Below are positions 60,148 to 64,000 of a DNA stretch of 64,000 nt, piece by piece. The position numbers and the translations under genes are program-made. Within the stretch, counting starts at the first letter, position 1; each line of letters begins with the position of its first letter. The DNA is taken from positions 32,233,645 through 32,297,644 of the forward strand of contig JAJEKV010000002.1 in the NCBI GenBank assembly GCA_021234155.1, in the 5' to 3' direction. Source of the DNA: Isoetes taiwanensis. Lineage: Eukaryota > Streptophyta > Lycopodiopsida > Isoetales > Isoetaceae. The notes below the pieces were generated by a model. It was not told the origin of the DNA, ran no database searches, and was given only the letters and a program-made list of their open reading frames with translations.

Positions 60148-61112
60148 TTAAACCTTCCTTACTCTGTGCAATGCTGCGCCCTTCAGTATCTTCATGTTCC
60201 ATGCAAATTTCTTTCCAGTGTATGTAAACTCAAGAACATCTCCAAGGCTTAAACCATACTTTTTTTTAAAACCATTCCAGCCAACACCAAGGCAGCTTCG
60301 GCTACTCTTTGCTACCAGTGAGCTCTTCTGATTTCCTGGTCCAAAGATGTCAACAGTATATCCCTTTGGTGGACTACGCCATTTGTTCTCATTCTCGAGT
60401 ACCTACTCAGGCAAATAATAGAAAATAATAAAGTATTTTAAAGTAATGGATGGAATCAAAAGCATAAACATACCAAGCCTCTATTTATGTTTGCTCTGAG
60501 GAGAGCGACTCGGAAGGGCTTATGGGATGGGGGTTCATCCTCATCAGATGAATCATCCTCATCAGATGAATCATCATCATCGGATGAATCAAACTCGTTA
60601 TTTCTGGGTGTATCTTTTGCACCTCGCCGATCATTAATACCTGCCCGATTCTTTGATGGTGTACTATGACTGGAGTTTCCCACTTGCCAATTTCCGATGG
60701 GTTTCACACGATAATTTCCATCACATATATGGGCTGTTAGACGTGTTCCATTTTCTGATATGCTGCATAAAAGTGCGGTTCCATCCACCATGTTGTTTCC
60801 TTGTAAAAGGATTCCCATCCTTGATGAAGAATGTTAAGCGCCCTCTCGATGCTATGTAAATCTTACTACTCCTTTCGATTTGGGCCTACACCAACGATAT
60901 ACTGATCTTTGGCAAGCATTATCCCCTCTGCTTCCTGCATAAATCTCGATTGTGTTAACAGCGAAAGTCTGCGTACTGAAACTAAGCTTAAGATATTATG
61001 AATCGTGAGGGTTTTAGCATACCGGAAGGTGACCGAACTTGACATCTACAAGAAACAACATCGCCATTGCTTGGAATATGAAATAGCTATCATTTGGAAA
61101 ATCAAAGTGTTA
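60148..61112 (-). CDS. Antisense gene with B3-like DNA-binding C-terminus
   Basis: Three exons are proposed on the minus strand. 61,112-61,023: SYFIFQAMAMLFLVDVKFGH. 60,934-60,474: EAEGIMLAKDQYIVGVGPNR, then (after one frame break near 60,880) IYIASRGRLTFFIKDG, GILLQGNNMVDGTALLCSIS and an acidic DSSDEDDSSDEDE linker. 60,402-60,148: KWRSPPKGYTVDIFG, GWNGFKKKYGLSLGDVLEFT and KKFAWNMKILKG, then TAA. Both introns have GT/AG ends and the second keeps phase 0. The last exon matches the C-terminal half of plant B3 domains (W..F..(E/K)..L..GD.L.F.Y). If translation starts at 60,818, the last two exons alone make about 198 residues. It is convergent with the RT in the same element, as if a host DNA-binding gene had been acquired or the element encodes its own regulator. 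Confidence 0.55.
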
Positions 61113-61464
61113 CTCTGGCCGGGATACACCATAAATATATGAGCTCAATATATGAGCTAATGCAATTATGATATGACTACTCTAATTATTACAAGCGTAG
61201 GGTAGCGGCTATGCTAATAATTATTATATGCCTTGGATAAGAACTTCTGCGGTTAATTCGGAACCCGAATAAAATGGGCATATCACGGTTGGTATTATTC
61301 TTAATTATTTTGGAACCAAATTAATTGGATATAGACTATCAGTTTCTTCCTTAACTATTCATTCTATGTATTGCAAGCATTTTCGATACAATTCTGTATG
61401 AACCCAACCAATTCTTTGTTTGCACTAATGTCCCTTAGAGACAACCTTTAACTCTTAGTTTTGA

Positions 61465-61496
61465 GGAGGGTCCCTTTGCTAGCAAAGGGATCCTCC
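61465..61496. other. Near-perfect 32-bp palindrome near the element's right end
   Basis: Arms of 16 bases, GGAGGGTCCCTTTGCT and AGCAAAGGGATCCTCC, with one mismatch and a GCTAGC centre. It lies about 70 bases before the TA tract that starts the second copy. It could be a 3'-terminal hairpin or a terminator of the element. Confidence 0.85.
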
Positions 61497-61565
61497 AATA
61501 TTTTTTGCTATCATATGGGACCTTATCGCCCCTCGGTGTAGGAGGAGGGGATATATATATATATA

Positions 61566-64000
61566 CACAATCTTACTCACGGTCATTAGCCTTAGTTCCT
61601 TTAAGTCTTTAGTACCATCCTCTAATCCATATGTAGTGGTCTTAGTTGTCCATGGACATGTCTCCTGATCCTATAAATGCAACTAATATGGTGATGGTAC
61701 CTTGTCTAGGATAAGGGGATCAATTTATCTATATGACTCGGAGCATTGCAACATTATGTTGGAATGAACTTGTTCTCTTAAAATTAACCTATGCATTAAA
61801 TAAAAATGTTGTTGCTCCTTGGGCTTGATGGTGTTTTACGTATGGTATTCATGTCCCACACTAATGGTTGATAGTATGATGGTTGACTTTGGTAATGATA
61901 ATTTGTTGCCACTTGATTGTCTAGTGCTATATAAATGAATTTGGACATTTTTTCTTAAGTTATAATATAGTTAGACTTTCTTGGTTTTACTTAAGACTAA
62001 TGAACATTTTGCGGCATTTATGATGTTGGTGGTTAATATCCTTTTAGGTTTGCGACAATGGAAGTAGGGGCAAAGGTTAATTTGATACTATAGGAATATT
62101 AATTGGGATTTGAATATTGGGGACGATTTGTTGATGATGATATTCCAATATGTATGTGGGTTTCAATAAAGGGGCTATGATCAAAGATAATTTCGATACC
62201 GGAGGTATGCTTCTAGGAACTCATTAATGGCCTTGATGATAATCGGGCCCTTAACTGAATAGGTTAATTTTACTCCTAAAGATTATTAAGGTAATGAAAG
62301 ACCACCTAGTGGACAATAGCAAGAACGTGAAGTAAGGATATGGATATAAGGAGGTTATTTTGACAACTAGGAAGAAATGTATATCATGAAATTGGCATGC
62401 TAACATCTTGTTGGAAATGATAAGTTAACTAGGGGCAATGGTCATGTGGTGATTATGGCAAAATTATGGGGACATAATTTAAAGCCTAAGTATGCAATGG
62501 GTGTTAAAGGTGTATGTAGGGTGTCATGTGGGCTGAATAGAAAAAATTGGGCTTAAAAAGGATTGTTTTAAAGGTCATATGTTGGTAATCTTATTGTTAG
62601 TTGAGAAATTATATTATCTGATAATATGTACCCTTATTTATTGACGAACCCTAATCGATGGGCCGAACCCTAATGCTACGTTGGCGGACAAAGCGTGACT
62701 TGGGCGATGACAAAAATGATCTATAACTAAGCGGAGATGACTCTTTCCGAAGCTAGCGTTGGCGGTACCGCATGTATGCAATCATATTTTGTTGCCTTCG
62801 AGCTCGAAAGCTACAGTGTAATGCGATAATGCATTTTTATTTCATTTCTCTTGAATAATTACGGATTATTTCTAGTATATTTCTTGTAGATATCTCGTAA
62901 GTTTCATTTTATCACGGGCGTTCTTGTAATTTTACGCTTTAGCGTATGGGATTAAGGGCTTAAAATCTCTTTAATTGGTTTTAGCAAATAGACAGTATAT
63001 ATAGACTTAGTTTCCCAATTCGGAAAGCTTGAGCATGAGTAAGAGTGGCCGACCAGAGGGCGCTTGTAATAAGGGGCAAACTAGGCCCAAACTTATTGAA
63101 TTTACGAGGAGGCATGGGATAGAACACAGTCCACAACAAAGTAAAAGCACAGTTAATTGATCTGCGTAAGGCGGCATGGATTAGATCCAAATAGGGCCAA
63201 AGGTGACATGGGTATCTTGAAGTTTGTTCCAAGCCTGAATCCTTGTGGGAATGTCTCCAAAGTAGCAGAAACTTCTTGCAGTAATGTGGTCATTGTGGGT
63301 GATTCTAATGTTGAGATTGTAGCAGACTCTGACAATGAAGAGGATTCTAGCAATGAAATTCAACCAAATCAGGTTTGCTCGTATTATTTATACTTAGATG
63401 GTCTGAATTTTCATAAGAGATTATTCTGCAGCTTATATCGGGTTACAATGGTACAAACAATTTTGATCTGTTCACAAATTATTTAAATGCAAGATGTATG
63501 ATAGCTTTGGGTTGGCTTTAAATTACATTATTAATTTTCAGATTATGAAAATTACGTGGGTAAAAAGGGAGAAATGCCAAGAGAGTTCATAGCTTACACC
63601 GCTAGCATTAGTATTTCTTACCCTCTTTAGGCTAATAAGTGCTATTTTCTTTGCGGTAACCGACCTCTCTTCTTCTGCATTGTTATTATGATGTATGAAG
63701 ATGGTAACTGGCTTATGAACGATTTTTACTTGCTTATGAACCATTTATGTGTGAGTTTTTCTGTAATTTACTATCTGAAGGGTAAGATATTACTTTGTTC
63801 AGGGTTATTCTATTTGATGGATACATTTTGGCTAATGTTATGAAACTTGGCTATTTTTTAAGGATTTTCTTTGCAATAAATATCTGGTCTATTTTTTCTT
63901 ATAATTTTGTGGTCTTAATCTGTGTAAGTTTGTTCTTATAATGGTCTTAATACTTGATTGATGAATTGTGTTATAATTGGATCTGTTTGAATATTTATTA
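61566..64000 (+). mobile_element. Second copy of the RT-encoding element (5' part, cut by window end)
   Basis: Begins CACAATCTTACTC after ATATATATATAT, as the first copy does. It carries the SAP-like exon 1 at about 63,035-63,373 in broken form. The window ends inside its first intron, so it is unknown whether it continues through the RT. Confidence 0.8.
63035..63373 (+). pseudogene. SAP-like exon 1, second copy, frame-broken
   Basis: Starts MSKSGRPEGACNKGQ as in the first copy. It loses frame between about 63,115 and 63,180 (GAACACAGTCC for GAACCTGTGAGTCC, and CTGCGTAAGGCGGCATGG for CTGTGCAGACAGCATGG), then regains the HGLDPNRAKGDMGILKF reading to the same CAG/GTTTGC donor. The changed spots are all CTG/CAG sites in the other copy. 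Confidence 0.7.

Larger units (their letters stand above)
52739..61560 (+). mobile_element. RT-encoding element, first copy (about 8.8 kb)
   Basis: The unit starts at CACAATCTTACTC after a TA tract and its first 2.43 kb recur from 61,566 to the window end. In order it contains: promoter-like leader, exon 1 (54,205-54,543, SAP-like), exon 2 (55,741-56,178, zinc-type), further open segments to 57.05 kb, a reverse transcriptase (58.1-59.5 kb), an antisense B3-like gene (61.11-60.15 kb) and a terminal palindrome (61,465-61,496). No gag, protease, RNase H, integrase or GIY-YIG endonuclease was recognised. Either this is a large element with long direct terminal repeats, or tandem copies of an 8.8-kb element; the window ends before these can be told apart. 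The stretches 52,741-54,200 and 54,544-55,740 are AT-rich leader and intron without other features. Confidence 0.65.

Noticed and set aside
60487-60669. Plus-strand Ser/Glu/Asp-repeat open frame
   Set aside because: Shadow of the acidic Asp/Ser linker encoded on the minus strand by the B3-like gene.
52741-64000. Ordinary LTR retrotransposon
   Set aside because: No TG...CA ends, primer-binding site, protease, RNase H or integrase motif recognised, and the repeat contains a coding exon. Kept open only as an alternative.

Overview
This is eukaryotic nuclear DNA from a land plant. Every protein fragment I can name belongs to a plant family: a chloroplast TIC236/TamB-like translocon component, a plastid-type MATE (DTX45-like) carrier, a BAR-domain SH3P2-like protein, AGT2-type aminotransferase, PARP, steroleosin-type 11-beta-hydroxysteroid dehydrogenase, P- and PLS-type PPR proteins, LRR and ALE2-like receptor kinases. 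Exons are short and bounded by GT/AG sites. The DNA is AT-rich, gene-poor and full of repeats, which fits a large genome such as a fern, lycophyte or gymnosperm. I cannot fix the species. No tRNA, rRNA, CRISPR, phage or bacterial feature was seen.

Layout. 1-4 kb: an 11-bp minisatellite, an inverted-copy repeat and a diverged tandem duplication. 4.06-7.37 kb: a repeat unit carrying minus-strand PPR and LRR fragments, present again at 19.89-23.18 kb. 8.4-9.2 kb: 3' remnant of a LINE. 9.3-10.2 kb: TIC236 fragment. 11.7-13.9 kb: MATE fragment. 14.27-14.66 kb: palindrome-rich module ending in TA repeats, followed by a minisatellite. 18.7-19.3 kb: SH3P2-like 5' half. 23.2-28.4 kb: long TA tracts, a 190-bp triplication, a minisatellite, a 189-bp duplication and a mirror-image palindrome module. 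28.6-30.4 kb: AGT2 and PARP exons. 30.6-45 kb: mostly unrecognised sequence with PPR remnants, a hairpin module, minisatellites and a TA-centred inverted repeat. 46.6-47.2 kb: steroleosin-type dehydrogenase 3' exons. 48.9-49.3 kb: receptor-kinase remnant. 52.7-64.0 kb: an element with a zinc/SAP-like ORF, a reverse transcriptase, an antisense B3-like gene, and a direct repeat of its first 2.4 kb starting again at 61.57 kb.

Two window-wide themes stand out. (1) Blocks of host-gene fragments tend to be transcribed away from a shared junction, a TA microsatellite joined to an ACAATTAT-type end with palindromic GACCGTCC modules. This suggests a family of gene-capturing mobile elements. (2) Repeat copies disagree again and again at CTG/CAG trinucleotides (CTG versus ACG or CG), and frames in conserved motifs break at the same trinucleotide. 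This looks like systematic sequence error at methylated CHG sites, so some apparent pseudogenes may be intact in reality.
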